This document shows positions 23,165 to 32,316 of a stretch of 34,875 nucleotides of DNA, piece after piece. The first letter of the stretch is position 1. Each line of letters opens with the position of its first letter. Under the pieces are notes generated by a model. It saw nothing but the letters and a program-made list of their open reading frames with translations. It had not been told where the DNA came from and did not search any database. Both the position numbers and the translations under genes were made by a program. The DNA is from Lingula anatina (lineage: Eukaryota; Brachiopoda; Lingulata; Lingulida; Lingulidae), in assembly GCF_001039355.2 (NCBI RefSeq), contig NW_019775424.1:109038-143912 (forward strand), in the 5' to 3' direction.

Positions 23165-23924
23165 GCAGTGCGTGATTTTACTCCTACAGGTAGCTATGTG
23201 CTTGTTCTGCCTATGCTTCAGATTTCTTTATATGACATATTAAGTTACTCGAGATAAACAGAGATGTTTTACTTAAATCTAGGACCCACAACACAATTGT
23301 ACAATTGTTTGGTGGGCCCTGCATGCAGTTTGAATATATACTACTTTGAGCCGCACTGGGAAATAAGACTTAGGCTGGAAAATTGGCAAATTTTACCAAG
23401 AACGTCACAGCACGATGCAACATGAATAAATCTGGATGGTCATGGGAAAGATATATGTGGGGGACCCACAGGCCTGTTCTTTCAAGCATGTACCTGTATA
23501 TGCCGGGCGCCCCAGGTATGTGCTGAAAGCTATATATACACTGTACTATGGCACAGGCTGTCAGCTGCATAACCACCTGAGAATTGTCACAGTCAACTCT
23601 TATATCTAAAAACAGGTGCGTTGCTTCATTGAGTTTTTAATATTAAAATTAATTAATAGACTAGTGAACCCAATTCCCTCTGTCTTAAAGACTTTCTAGA
23701 CCTTTTAAAACACGCTGTATGATCCCGTGATATTACACAAAATAGGAGTTGTAACGTATTCTGCTACCCCAAGCTTCCAGTGGCTGTGACAATTTCTTAG
23801 TGGTGTCGTTGGTTCGTGAAAATATCGTCCACTTCTGTCTAAAAATAGATATGAATCGCTGTACCCCCCCCCCCCCCCACACACACACACACAGTCTCAC
23901 CTCTTCAGTCTGCACAACTGCCAT
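16643..23924 (-). CDS. SLC6 sodium/chloride-dependent transporter (glycine-transporter-like)
   Basis: Fifteen exons, in transcript order: 23924-23901, 23032-22906, 22126-21995, 21474-21301, 21038-20978, 20684-20552, 20349-20215, 20077-19974, 19720-19596, 19203-19091, 18872-18735, 18491-18392, 18038-17938, 17505-17344, 16882-16643. Together they give 622 aa with every phase matching. It is a plasma-membrane symporter of the SLC6 family. TM1 carries [16 protein letters not shown] and TM3 has GLYYN. The large extracellular loop has the Cys pair [12 protein letters not shown] and possible N-glycosylation sites NKT and NFT. TM6-7 carry [13 protein letters not shown] and [18 protein letters not shown]. 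The latter block and [10 protein letters not shown] resemble GlyT1/GlyT2 as remembered, but Ser279 replaces the Trp that glycine transporters have in SLSAAWGGL, so the substrate may not be glycine. The N-terminus is short. The tail is Ser/Thr-rich and ends ETSV, a class I PDZ ligand. A dispersed element and homopolymer runs lie in introns 1 and 2. Confidence 0.93.
22521..22565. repeat. T homopolymer in SLC6 intron 2
   Basis: About 45 uninterrupted T directly precede a MITE-like element and an N. Its length is probably unreliable in the assembly. Confidence 0.9.
22578..22714. mobile_element. Small TIR element (MITE) in SLC6 intron 2
   Basis: A perfect 15-base inverted repeat, CCCCCTTTACACTGG, lies at 22578-22592 and, reverse-complemented, at 22700-22714. 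It encloses about 107 bases without coding capacity. The N at 22593 touches the left repeat, so that edge may be misassembled. Confidence 0.75.
23138..23164. repeat. A homopolymer in SLC6 intron 1
   Basis: A run of about 27 A. The same intron also has a C-run followed by (CA)n at 23863-23893. Confidence 0.9.
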
Positions 23925-24900
23925 TTCTTAAATCTTTCCTTCGCTGTCACCTGCCATAGCTTCGTGTAAAGAGGTCAACGGAAAGGTTTATACTTACCTG
24001 TTTAAGTCACGTGGGACGCTTTTGTTCAAGTAATGCTTAAGAGCCTACTGCTTGTCCATGCACATAAAGTGTGCACGATTCACCGTTTGTGTTCATGCTC
24101 TCAATTCATTTACAGTTTTTTATTATAAGTATTTCATACGGTAAATACGGTATCATGTGATGCATTGAGTGCGACTTTTTAGGATTTAAATACACGAACA
24201 CTAAAAATTAAAACTGATTCTTGTCGATCTTTTATTTTCTAATCTAGCATCTTAAAATATTACTTTCGTACGGCTGAAGGTAATTTGCGAGTCGTAAGTT
24301 TTGAATGTATTTTGCTTCAGTTGCTTTTTTCGCGTCACTGGTTCATTCATCTCCTTGTAACACCTTAAAATGAACTTTTTAATAAATTTAACAGAAATGA
24401 CGGTTTGCTGCTTTATTGGTCTGTATCAACTCCAAAATTTTCAGTTTTTAAGGTGGCTTACCACCAGAGTTTCAACAGTCAATATAAATCGTTACTACAC
24501 GTACATGTATTTAAGAACGATTTTACATATTGGCAAATATATTGCACGCCAAATTCAACTACACAATGCTGCGCAATGGACAGAGGTAATGTTGTAAATA
24601 TTTATAAAGAAGAGAGTTTCAAATGTTACTTAAAAATGCCAATAAAATTAAGCAATACAGGAAATACAACAGCTTGGCAGATAGTATAAAAACCATTTAA
24701 AATGTAAAAAACAGAGATTGGACCTGAATCTCTTTTACCAAAGGCTTGATTCTACAGTTCAACAAAATAACAACTTCAAGTTACAACATACATGACACCA
24801 ACATTACAACCACACTAAATAGTACCAATAATTGCACTTGTGGTTCTAAAAGATTGTAAATTATAGAAATTATTGCACAAAATTATACTTGGCATCAAAA
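23925..24900. promoter_or_regulatory. 5' flank of SLC6 and 3' flank of the ASB-like gene
   Basis: GTCACGTGGG at 24006-24015 is an E-box of the USF/TFE type upstream of the SLC6 start. On the minus strand, CAG/GTAAGTA at about 24000 is a good 5' splice site, which suggests a non-coding first exon upstream of it. Further right, the DNA should hold the 3' UTR of the ankyrin/SOCS gene; minus-strand AATAAA occurs at 24412-24417. No gene was seen in between. Confidence 0.35.
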
Positions 24901-24901
24901 C

Positions 24902-25816
24902 TCAAAGTAAGACTTCAAGAGCTACATATTTCATCAAGTATTTTGGGAGCGGTAACTGAAGGAGCTTATCTTGCATTTTACAGCCCCCAAGACATTTTCT
25001 TATCAATGCTGCACAGAGCTTCTTCAATGAGTATGGATTGCTCCAAGCCTGTTTCAAAAAATTAATCAACTCAAGATCACTCAGCAAGCTGGGGTGCAGG
25101 TCTTTTAAAGGCATCACTTCCCTGTGTATAGGGTAACCAGCTGCGATGAGAAGTTGAATTATTTTTCTGTCAGACCGCATTGCTGCGTGTTGTAGAGGAG
25201 TCCATCCCGTGTGTTTGTCTCTGTGATGTGCCATACCTCCAGCTCTGAGAATGGCCTGGACTATGTCAGCACTGTGAGCAGGACTGTTACACACCAGATG
25301 CAGTGGTGTCCACAGAGTTTGACAACACATCGCATTTACATCAGCACCTGCTTCTATCAATTTTAACACTATCGTCAAGGGCTGGGCCACGTGTAGTGCA
25401 AATATAAAACAGGCTGGAATGTCCTCTCCCACTCCGTGTCCAACAGCATTGGGATTAGCTCCATATGACAGCAGCATTGACACCAAATCAATGTTACTCC
25501 TCAAGCATGCTAAATGCAGGGCATTCTCTGTATGGGCTCCACTGTCTAGTAACAACTTGGCAATATCCAGTCTACTGTTTTCTATTGCAGTGCACAGGGG
25601 GTTCCCCCTCCAGGCTGTACAAAAATTGACATCAAACCCCTCTGCTATCTTGGCAGCAACATATTTTATTTTTCCTGCTTTAACCGCAAGAATAAATCTA
25701 AGTTGTTCCTTGTTTAATTTTGGCAAATCCTGGTGCTCTCCAAATTCAAAACTGAAATCTGTGTCCAATAACCAAGTATCTACAATGTAGTCCCCGTCTT
25801 CTGCATATCCATTCAT
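24902..25816 (-). CDS. Ankyrin-repeat and SOCS-box (ASB-type) protein
   Basis: An uninterrupted 304-aa frame contains about five to six ankyrin repeats from residue 33 to 235, with the usual hallmarks: NPLCTAIENSRLDIAKLLLD, NALHLACLRSNIDLVSMLLS, TPLHLVCNSPAHSADIVQ and TPLQHAAMRSDRKIIQLLIA. The last 45 residues form a SOCS box: SLKKLCAALIRKCLG is the elongin B/C-binding part and LPLPKYLMKYVAL the Cul5-box part. ASB proteins are substrate receptors of Cul5-RING ubiquitin ligases, with the ankyrins choosing the target. A splice acceptor (TTTGCTTTAG) 52 bases upstream of the ATG implies that a 5' UTR exon precedes this single coding exon. The target and the exact ASB orthologue cannot be told from the sequence. 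Confidence 0.93.
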   Translation of the reverse strand: MNGYAEDGDYIVDTWLLDTDFSFEFGEHQDLPKLNKEQLRFILAVKAGKIKYVAAKIAEGFDVNFCTAWRGNPLCTAIENSRLDIAKLLLDSGAHTENALHLACLRSNIDLVSMLLSYGANPNAVGHGVGEDIPACFIFALHVAQPLTIVLKLIEAGADVNAMCCQTLWTPLHLVCNSPAHSADIVQAILRAGGMAHHRDKHTGWTPLQHAAMRSDRKIIQLLIAAGYPIHREVMPLKDLHPSLLSDLELINFLKQAWSNPYSLKKLCAALIRKCLGGCKMQDKLLQLPLPKYLMKYVALEVLL

Positions 25817-25868
25817 TTCTATTTCATAGCTCCGTCACTTCAGTAATTAAATAATGTTGAGGCTGCAC

Positions 25869-26819
25869 CTAAAGCAAATGTATTAAATTAAATCTTAAAT
25901 TACGTAAAGCCAAAGTACTATTTCTGAATTGTACTATATCAGTCAATTACCGTCAATTATGAGTGAATTTGGATAAGTTAAAACCTAAAGATTAATTTAC
26001 CTTTCTTTTGATTTTTCATGGGCTTTAGATATATAAAATTAACAACATACCGGTTTACATATACTCTATATCACACCCACTGGGCATACCAAACATTAAA
26101 ATACTTTAATCCTCCGTCTTACCTGTGTTGTACTGCCTGTACGTGTTACATACTGCCTGCTGTCTGGTTTTGTTTATGTACAGCGGTCTACCATTGTAGC
26201 TTCCGTACTCCTGGCGCAGAAGAGTTAAACTAGACAGCTGGGAAATATACAGACACCATACAGGAAACAAGACAAGAAAGCTGTCAGATGTTGAGACATT
26301 ACGCAGATAAAAGTTTACAAAAATGTTTTGGCCAATTTTGATGCACTGTTACATAATGCTTTAAAACAGCATAATCAATCTTACCTTCTTACATCAAGCA
26401 CTACAAGTAACACGGACATTGAAAAACACAAGTAAATTAGTTCCATGGGATATAAAAGCAACTGAAAATGCTAATGTGTGAAAAAAAAATCACTAATAAA
26501 AGATCATGCAGGTTTTCGAAAGCAACCTGACTCTTTACCAAACAAAGCAACACAGTAAATTTAAAGTAAAACAAAAATAGGCCTACGGTCTGTAGGCCTA
26601 TATGTGAACAAACTTAAAATAAAATAACAAAAATGCAAGGTCAAAGATGAAATAAAAGTCTATCGATCCATTTTGGAACTTGTACATCGCATAACTCAAT
26701 GATCGTTTGGTTTTAATTTTAGCCTTTTTTAACCCGAGAATCTTTTTTTTTTTTTTTCAAAACGTTTACCGGTACCTTAATTCATTCCTGGTGGTAACTT
26801 CGAGCTCCCCCCCCTCCCG
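25869..26819. other. Gap between divergent ASB-like and saposin genes
   Basis: It should contain the promoter and non-coding first exon of the ASB-like gene (minus) and the promoter of the first saposin gene (plus). AGGCCTACGGTCTGTAGGCCT near 26580 is a short palindrome. No convincing signal-peptide exon for the plus-strand gene was found here. Confidence 0.4.
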
Positions 26820-28548
26820 ATGTTATTACCATCTTTTTGCATTTTAAAGAGTTTGTGTACATCTTTTCGGTTTTGTACATGTATGAGAAATCCCAGTCAT
26901 AGGAGTCCTGAGGAGGGTAGTGGTGATGATATAGAAACACCTAGACCGACTAGACATAGTCACAGTAAGTTATTTTAATAAAATATAATAAATCTATTGA
27001 AAATTTAATAAAAAATTAATTTATTTTAAAAAAATAAACTTTTAATGAAATAAATTAATTTATTAAAATAAATCATGTTGAAGCAAAGACTCTCATTAAT
27101 TCAAAGCTATGTTTAAACCTATTTCGTAGAGTCATATACAGGAAAAGCAAACTGGCTTCCGCCAAAGCACCTATTTTCTAATTATTGTAACTCTTTATTT
27201 ATCAGCCATTTGATTTACTAAATTCTCATAATTTAAAGACTAAATATTATTTGTGAAATTATAAGCAAAAACGACCAAATTGGCCTGTTCTCTCAATTTA
27301 GTGAAGAATCCTTAAAAAATTAATGGATGCAGATGAGGATCCCGATCTCCACCAAAATCTTTAAAGTTAGCCTTGGTAGTGGTAGTATTTTTGAAAAGTG
27401 AAGTGTCAAATTTTCAACAAAAGTTCATTTACTTAGGTTTAGGTCTTATGGATTAAATTTTTTAACATCTCTAGCGGGTAGAAGACCCAGTGCATTGCGT
27501 CCTCCCGGTCGTAAGAGTCTTCAAGAGGGTAGTGGTGATGACATGGAAAGACCTAGACCAACTAGACCCAGTCGCGGTAAGTTATTGATAAATTCTGTTG
27601 AAGGAAAGGCTCTCATAATTGGAAGTAATATTTAGATCAATTTCGTACAGTTTTGAATGGTTTTTAAATACGACCACTCAATTTTTCAACATTGATTTTA
27701 ATTAAAATTCACCTTGGCACAGGACATAACGACTAATCTTGTTAACATTCGTAACATTTCCAGGGGGCAGAAGACGTCCCTCAAGGCGGAGAAATCCCAG
27801 TCATAGGAGTCATGAAGAGGGAAGTGGTGACGATACAGAAAGACCTAGACCGACTAGACCGAGTCACAGTGAGTTATTGATAAAAACTGTAGAAACAAAG
27901 GTTCTTTTTAATTCAGAAATGTATTAAACTTGTTTATATAGCCTATTGTTTAAAGTGAGTTTTTTCAAGCGGAACATGGAATTCATTGGTTACTCAGTTG
28001 TAAAATTTGTTAACATTTGCAGGAGGCAGAAGGCCCAGTGGAATGCGTCCTCCCAGGCGGAGAAGACCCAGTCACAGAAGTCCTAGAGAGGGCAGTGGTG
28101 ATATGGAACCCCCAAAACTGCGTACTCCAATTCCATGCGCAACGTGTAGAATAGTTACAAACCAAGTGAATCAAATGCTTGAGGATAATCCTACTGAGGT
28201 AAGTTTTCTTTATTCATTTTCTTAAATGTATTTATTTATTTTTCTGCGTCTTTGGATATGGAACGCTCTTTCATTAGAAAATTTAGTAACATTTACGTTT
28301 TTCATATATTGTTATTTTATTTCCTTTCTTTTTGTCCACTTTAATTTCATTTTAATTTTTAATTTCTTTCAATTATTTTCATACAGCAAGGGGTTGTCGA
28401 TGCTGTGGACACAGTCTGTTCTGTGCTGCCAAGCCATTATAACGTGGAGTGTGAAATATTTCTGGGCATGTATGGTGGAGACCTTGTCGACTTTCTTCTG
28501 AATCAAGGGGAACCAGGGGTATTATGCAGTACAATGCTACTTTGCTAA
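26820..28548 (+). CDS. Saposin-B protein with duplicated charged GSG exons
   Basis: The model uses exons 26820-26964, 27475-27576, 27764-27868, 28023-28198 and 28387-28548 for 229 aa, all GT-AG with matching phases. The first exon is the weak point: an in-frame ATG at 26820 (or 26883) precedes the first repeat copy, and its start MLLPSFCILKSLCTS is only a marginal signal peptide, so a better signal exon may lie upstream. Residues 23-150 are four repeats, each with an Arg/Ser/Pro block (RRPSHRS-like), an acidic GSG block (EEGSGDD-like) and usually a PRPTRPS block. Residues 156-229 form one SapB domain with Cys at 156, 159, 187, 198, 223 and 229, ending on the last Cys. The acidic GSG sites fit the xylosyltransferase consensus for glycosaminoglycan chains. 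SapB proteins bind or disrupt lipid membranes. This gene is the tandem paralogue of the gene at 32317. AATAAA lies at 28598-28603. Confidence 0.75.
26886..28090 (+). repeat. Four tandem copies of a phase-1 exon and flanking intron
   Basis: Copies lie at about 26886-26964, 27475-27576, 27764-27868 and the first part of 28023-28198. The last copy is fused in one exon to the start of the SapB domain. The following introns are also alike: GTAAGTTATT or GTGAGTTATT, then TGTTGAAG or TGTAGAAA, then an A-rich stretch with CTCT. So the unit was duplicated as genomic DNA. Copy 1 has an extra AT-rich insertion in its intron (about 26985-27075). Because each exon starts and ends in phase 1, copies can be added or skipped without breaking the frame. 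Confidence 0.85.
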
Positions 28549-28597
28549 GTGAAGATAGATTAGGTATGGTTCAATTTTGTATGTACAGTATTATCTA

Positions 28598-28603
28598 AAT
28601 AAA
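28598..28603 (+). terminator. Poly(A) signal of the first saposin gene
   Basis: AATAAA lies 50 bases after the stop codon. A second AATAAA at 29451-29456 lies within the region shared with the downstream paralogue and could serve a longer 3' UTR. Confidence 0.45.
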
Positions 28604-28639
28604 GGTTGTGTAAATTATATGTCGCAGGCTAGATAATGA

Positions 28640-28800
28640 AATCCATTCAGATTTGCCCTAGGCAGGATTTAAATTTCAATTTGGCTTTAACAGATTTGAA
28701 ATCGGTCTAGGCCAAATTAAAATTTCAATTCTGCCAAGGCTTATTTAGATTCTGACTAGGCAAAATTAAAATCTGGCTAGGTTTTATTGAAATTTCAAAA
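28640..28800. repeat. Degenerate tandem repeat rich in CTAGGC and AAATT
   Basis: Imperfect units around CTAGGCCAAATTAAAATTTC and CTAGGCAAAATTAAAATC recur about every 55-60 bases, with weaker copies at both ends. There is no coding content. Confidence 0.45.
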
Positions 28801-28899
28801 TTATAGAAGAAATATTAAGTATATATCATCGTTGAAATAGTAAAAAGCACATTATATACTGTGTATTTATGTTTATTTTGTGTCCTTGTCTATTTTAGA

Positions 28900-29600
28900 T
28901 GTAACGGTTTTTCTACACCAGCCTCTGACTCTGCATCGACACTACAGGGAACAAAGAAATGACGCGCTAATATCTTCAGTGATATATATATATCTTGGAC
29001 CCAACTGAACTGTTTTCAACTTATAAGATAGAAAAAGTAGACTGCAAAATGACCTGCTTGATTGTTTCAAATGTAGGAGGGAAGAGGACGTGTACGTCAC
29101 ATAGGCCTACAAATAGGAGAAGGGTTACACAACAACAAGAAAGTGGGACACAAATACAAATGCTTTGTTTTGCACCAATATCTGTATATTTGTTACCATG
29201 ATGTCCAAAGTGTTTCCAATATATCAAAAGGGATGCGATGTGAAGCACGGTTTATGACAAGTGATCTTTATGTGTCCTTACATGTTGTAACCGCATGGTT
29301 TTTTATGTAGTAAAAAGAAGAAACTAGAATTCTCATCAAGATTGACTAAATGACATTTATACCTCTTCTGTTGTATCAGTTATTCGTGACTTGATCAGTG
29401 CATTTATTTCTTGACTGTAACAACAGCTTTTTCAATATTAAAGGAGATTAAATAAAATGATCAGATTAGTTTCATTTGACAATTGTTACCACAGCCTATG
29501 CTTCACACGGGAAAATGTAATTCCAAATGCCAAACCTGTACCGCGTGAGCCATCGGGTGACATTGACATATTTCGGCTAAATTGCCTTAAGTGTATGTAG
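28900..29600 (+). repeat. 3' flank shared with the downstream saposin paralogue
   Basis: Blocks recur in the same order at about 33980-34540. Examples are AGGAGGGAAGAGGACGTGTAC versus TAGGGAAGAGGGCGTGTAC, GGGACACAAAT in both, TTTTGCACCA versus ATTTGCACCA, ACCATGATGT versus TCCATGATGT, ATTAAAGGAGA in both, and GAAAATGTAATTCCAA in both. This shows that the duplication extended well past the stop codons. Confidence 0.75.
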
Positions 29601-29623
29601 CCACGCAAAAAAAGAAAAAAAAA

Positions 29624-29638
29624 TGACATCGGAAAATN

Positions 29639-29682
<44 letters not shown>

Positions 29683-29696
29683 TGACATCGGAAAAT
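29624..29696. other. Poly(A) run with N, flanked by a direct repeat
   Basis: TGACATCGGAAAAT occurs on both sides (29624-29637 and 29683-29696) of an N at 29638 and 42 A. The simplest reading is two contigs overlapping at a homopolymer that were joined without merging. Confidence 0.7.
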
Positions 29697-29699
29697 GAA

Positions 29700-30290
29700 C
29701 CAATCTTTTGTGCATACAGGGATAGTATTTTACATGCAAGTTAAACCTAGGTTAAATAGTCTATTCACTGGTAAATGACTAAAGAGAAAATATTCTGATC
29801 TGCAATTTACAAAATCAAAAGAGAGAAATTCTTTATTAATTGTGCCCCATGACAAACAATACTTATAATTAAGAATTTCATTAAAGAAGTAGAAGTATAA
29901 CAGCACGAAACCAAACTCCACAAATCGCATCAGAGATTCTAGTACTTAATAGACAACATATACATTAGACAAGGGCTGTTCCTGAAAATTGGACGGTCAA
30001 TAACATAACTTTTATATCCTCGGCAATCTATATTCAGTTTACACTTAGTAAGGAAAAACCAATGCATAACTGATTATTAAACCAATGTGCCGGTCGCTGA
30101 AATCCGCAAAATGGACACTTTAGCCATGTTATCAATTTTCAATTTGTAATTACTTAAATACAAAGAGGACACAAATCGTCAAAATCTATGTATCAACTAA
30201 CAATATTACTTTCAATAAAATAAGTGATTTTGAAGGTTAAGGAACAATAATAATAAGTGAAACCGAATTTGCTATATATTAGGATTCTTT
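29700..30290. other. Non-coding stretch
   Basis: AT-rich sequence with no recognisable gene, repeat or RNA. Confidence 0.45.
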
Positions 30291-30293
30291 GGG

Positions 30294-30790
30294 CAATGAG
30301 CTGGCTCTTTCGAATGGGGCCGGGGAACCACGCAAATTTCATTCCGCTCAATTTTCGCACCGAATATTTAGAATACACTTCGAATGCCGTACGAGCGTAG
30401 TTCGATTGCTGGTTGAAATAGGATCGAGATGCATTCGAGTTGCATTCTGGCTCATTCTAGCAGGATTTGAAGTGTCTAGCCATTTCGGTTCTCGGTCGAA
30501 TGTGATAAGAATGTTTCGAATGCTGTCGGGATGCCATGAGAATATTTAGAATGCAGTTATAGTGCAGTTAGAATACTATTCAAATGCCATTCGATAATTT
30601 TCCACTTGGAATGCACTTCGAAAGTTTTTTTCACATGGGGCCGGCAACATTCGGTCCGGCAACAAGAATGGGTAAAAATATTTGGAATGCACTCGGAATT
30701 TTTAGAATGCTCTTCGAATATCCAGGAACGCACAAAGAATTGTCTTTCCGACGGCATTCTTGCCCATTCCGCCTCTAATGTGACGGGGGT
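30294..30790. repeat. Region saturated with GAATG/CATTC motifs
   Basis: About nine GAATG and eight CATTC occur within 500 bases, many as TTCGAATGC, TTTAGAATGC or TTGGAATGCACT. Longer recurring phrases are AATATTTAGAATGC and AATATTTGGAATGCACT. GGGGCCGG occurs near the left end and again near 30638. It looks like a heavily diverged satellite or a transposon built from short units. The open frames inside it on both strands are by-products of the repeat. Confidence 0.6.
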
Positions 30791-30864
30791 ATAACAGAAG
30801 GCACACATCTTAACTTGTCTGAAATAATTTATTTAGTGAATCCCCAATTAATGCAAGGCAGACA

Positions 30865-31053
30865 ATGCATAATTCCAACTCGAAAGTAGTAGAAGACTTC
30901 AATGTTGGTTTTTGTGCTGGACAGGCCAAAAATCTTGGAAAACGTATAGCAGAAACACTGACAGAGGAGCTATGGTATAGAAGCCCATATGCAGAGAGAG
31001 ACTGGCTGGCTTGGTGCAGCTGCCATAATGACCATTTAAGGAAGGGCATGTAA
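30865..31053 (+). CDS. Possible small ORF or exon, 62 aa, unrecognised
   Basis: The frame is open from TTATTTAG near 30837, a possible splice acceptor, through ATG at 30865 to TAA. The peptide has balanced composition and a Trp/Cys-rich end (ERDWLAWCSCHNDHLRKGM). There is no Kozak-like context, donor site or recognisable family. It may be a real exon, a transposon-derived coding fragment or chance. The opposite strand is also open over most of this stretch, which weakens the case. Confidence 0.25.
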   Translation: MHNSNSKVVEDFNVGFCAGQAKNLGKRIAETLTEELWYRSPYAERDWLAWCSCHNDHLRKGM

Positions 31054-32070
31054 CAAGACGACTCTCTAACTTACTGAAAGATTCAAAGGTCTGAAATATA
31101 GCCTGATTGGATTCTTTTTATGGAAGTAATACTGTTTTTGCGAAATGTTCATTTTTCACATACACATGCTGTACATGTATTGATGTTTTCTTTGTGGGAC
31201 TTGGAACTCACATGGGCATGAAGCCATATTGTTTCTGGATTGCCATGTTACTTGAAGTAGATAATTAAAATTTGGTGATGATTTTCCACTTAATCATTAA
31301 ATCATACATAATAGTGCATCAAGATTGACAAAAAACTGTTTTGTGCATGGAACGGCAAACTGTTTTTATTGATTTTTAATTTACAAGAATGATTCGTAGA
31401 ATTGACATTCATTTAGACAAATAAAACATTCAAAAGGAATTGCTGTTTTTATTAGAAAATTGCTATACTGTGTTAAAACCAATATTTACCATTGCCTAAT
31501 GTAGTTTTGAAAATGAGTGACCAAAAAGTCATCATTTTGAAAAATATTTTTCCCACTCCGACCTGTGACAAAAATAAAAATTGTTTGGGAAACAAGTAAT
31601 TAAAAAAAACCTGCCTTACAGTACAACTCCTGTGGCGAAGGGTCCAGTCAGTGTCATCCTCGCTGTCAGCGTTGGCTCAGTTAAACAAGATGTAAACACT
31701 GCTTACATGCTCACAGTATCTGAAAGTTGTACTTAAAGCAATAAATACAGCTGAACTCTATAGAGAGGCTTGTGCATGCGTGACAGACACTGTCTGTGTG
31801 CGGACAATATGGCTGTGCCTTGGGCAGTGTTTTTTGTGTGCGGATTGTAGACAGGGTCCAAAAGACACACCTTTCTTATGTTACAATGATGACATTTACA
31901 GACTGATGACAGTTAAATCTTTAATTAACTGTCCTGGGTTGGACGTACATCTTTTCAAATTGTCAAGTTCCACGCTTTTTGAGTTTTGTCTACTTTAACG
32001 TTGAATTGTTTGAAAGTTTAGTTTGGTCACAAGCTAGAAAGTGACACATTCCTTTAAAACTATGCAGCAC
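31054..32070. other. Non-coding stretch upstream of the second saposin gene
   Basis: Nothing recognised. A Cys-rich open frame at 31780-31998 has no splice or family support. Confidence 0.45.
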
Positions 32071-32076
32071 AATCAG

Positions 32077-32310
32077 CCAATCAAATGACTGCACGCATTT
32101 GAACATTTGTTCTCCTTTTCACTGAACCGTGTCATCAGTAGAACATTTACCCGCAATACTATTCAAATCGCGGGAAACAATTGCACGGAGCCTCTGTGTG
32201 CTGGCCAATCAGCTGCACGAGAAAACAAAACTATTAAGCTTGTGTCATAACGTGTGATTCAAGCCGTGCCAGATTTAAAGGAAAGGCAAGGCGAAATTCA
32301 CTTCAGTTCC
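32077..32310 (+). promoter_or_regulatory. Core promoter of the second saposin gene
   Basis: Two CCAAT boxes (CAGCCAATCA, core at 32077-32081, and TGGCCAATCA, core at 32205-32209) precede ATTTAAAG, a TATA-like box, at 32273-32280. An initiator-like TTCAGTT lies at 32302-32308 with its A 31 bases after the TATA-like start. The translation start follows at 32317, giving a 5' leader of only about 12 bases if this TSS is right. The arrangement is that of a strong, regulated Pol II promoter. Confidence 0.55.
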
Positions 32311-32316
32311 AACAGC

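Noticed and set aside
25419-25790. Plus-strand 123-aa frame
   Set aside because: It is antisense to the ankyrin/SOCS coding exon, whose own frame shows unmistakable domains.
30289-30808. Several open frames on both strands
   Set aside because: They fall inside the GAATG/CATTC repeat and their composition follows the repeat.
31780-31998. Cys-rich 72-aa frame upstream of the second saposin gene
   Set aside because: The cysteines are irregular, there is no signal peptide, and it ends well before the promoter elements.
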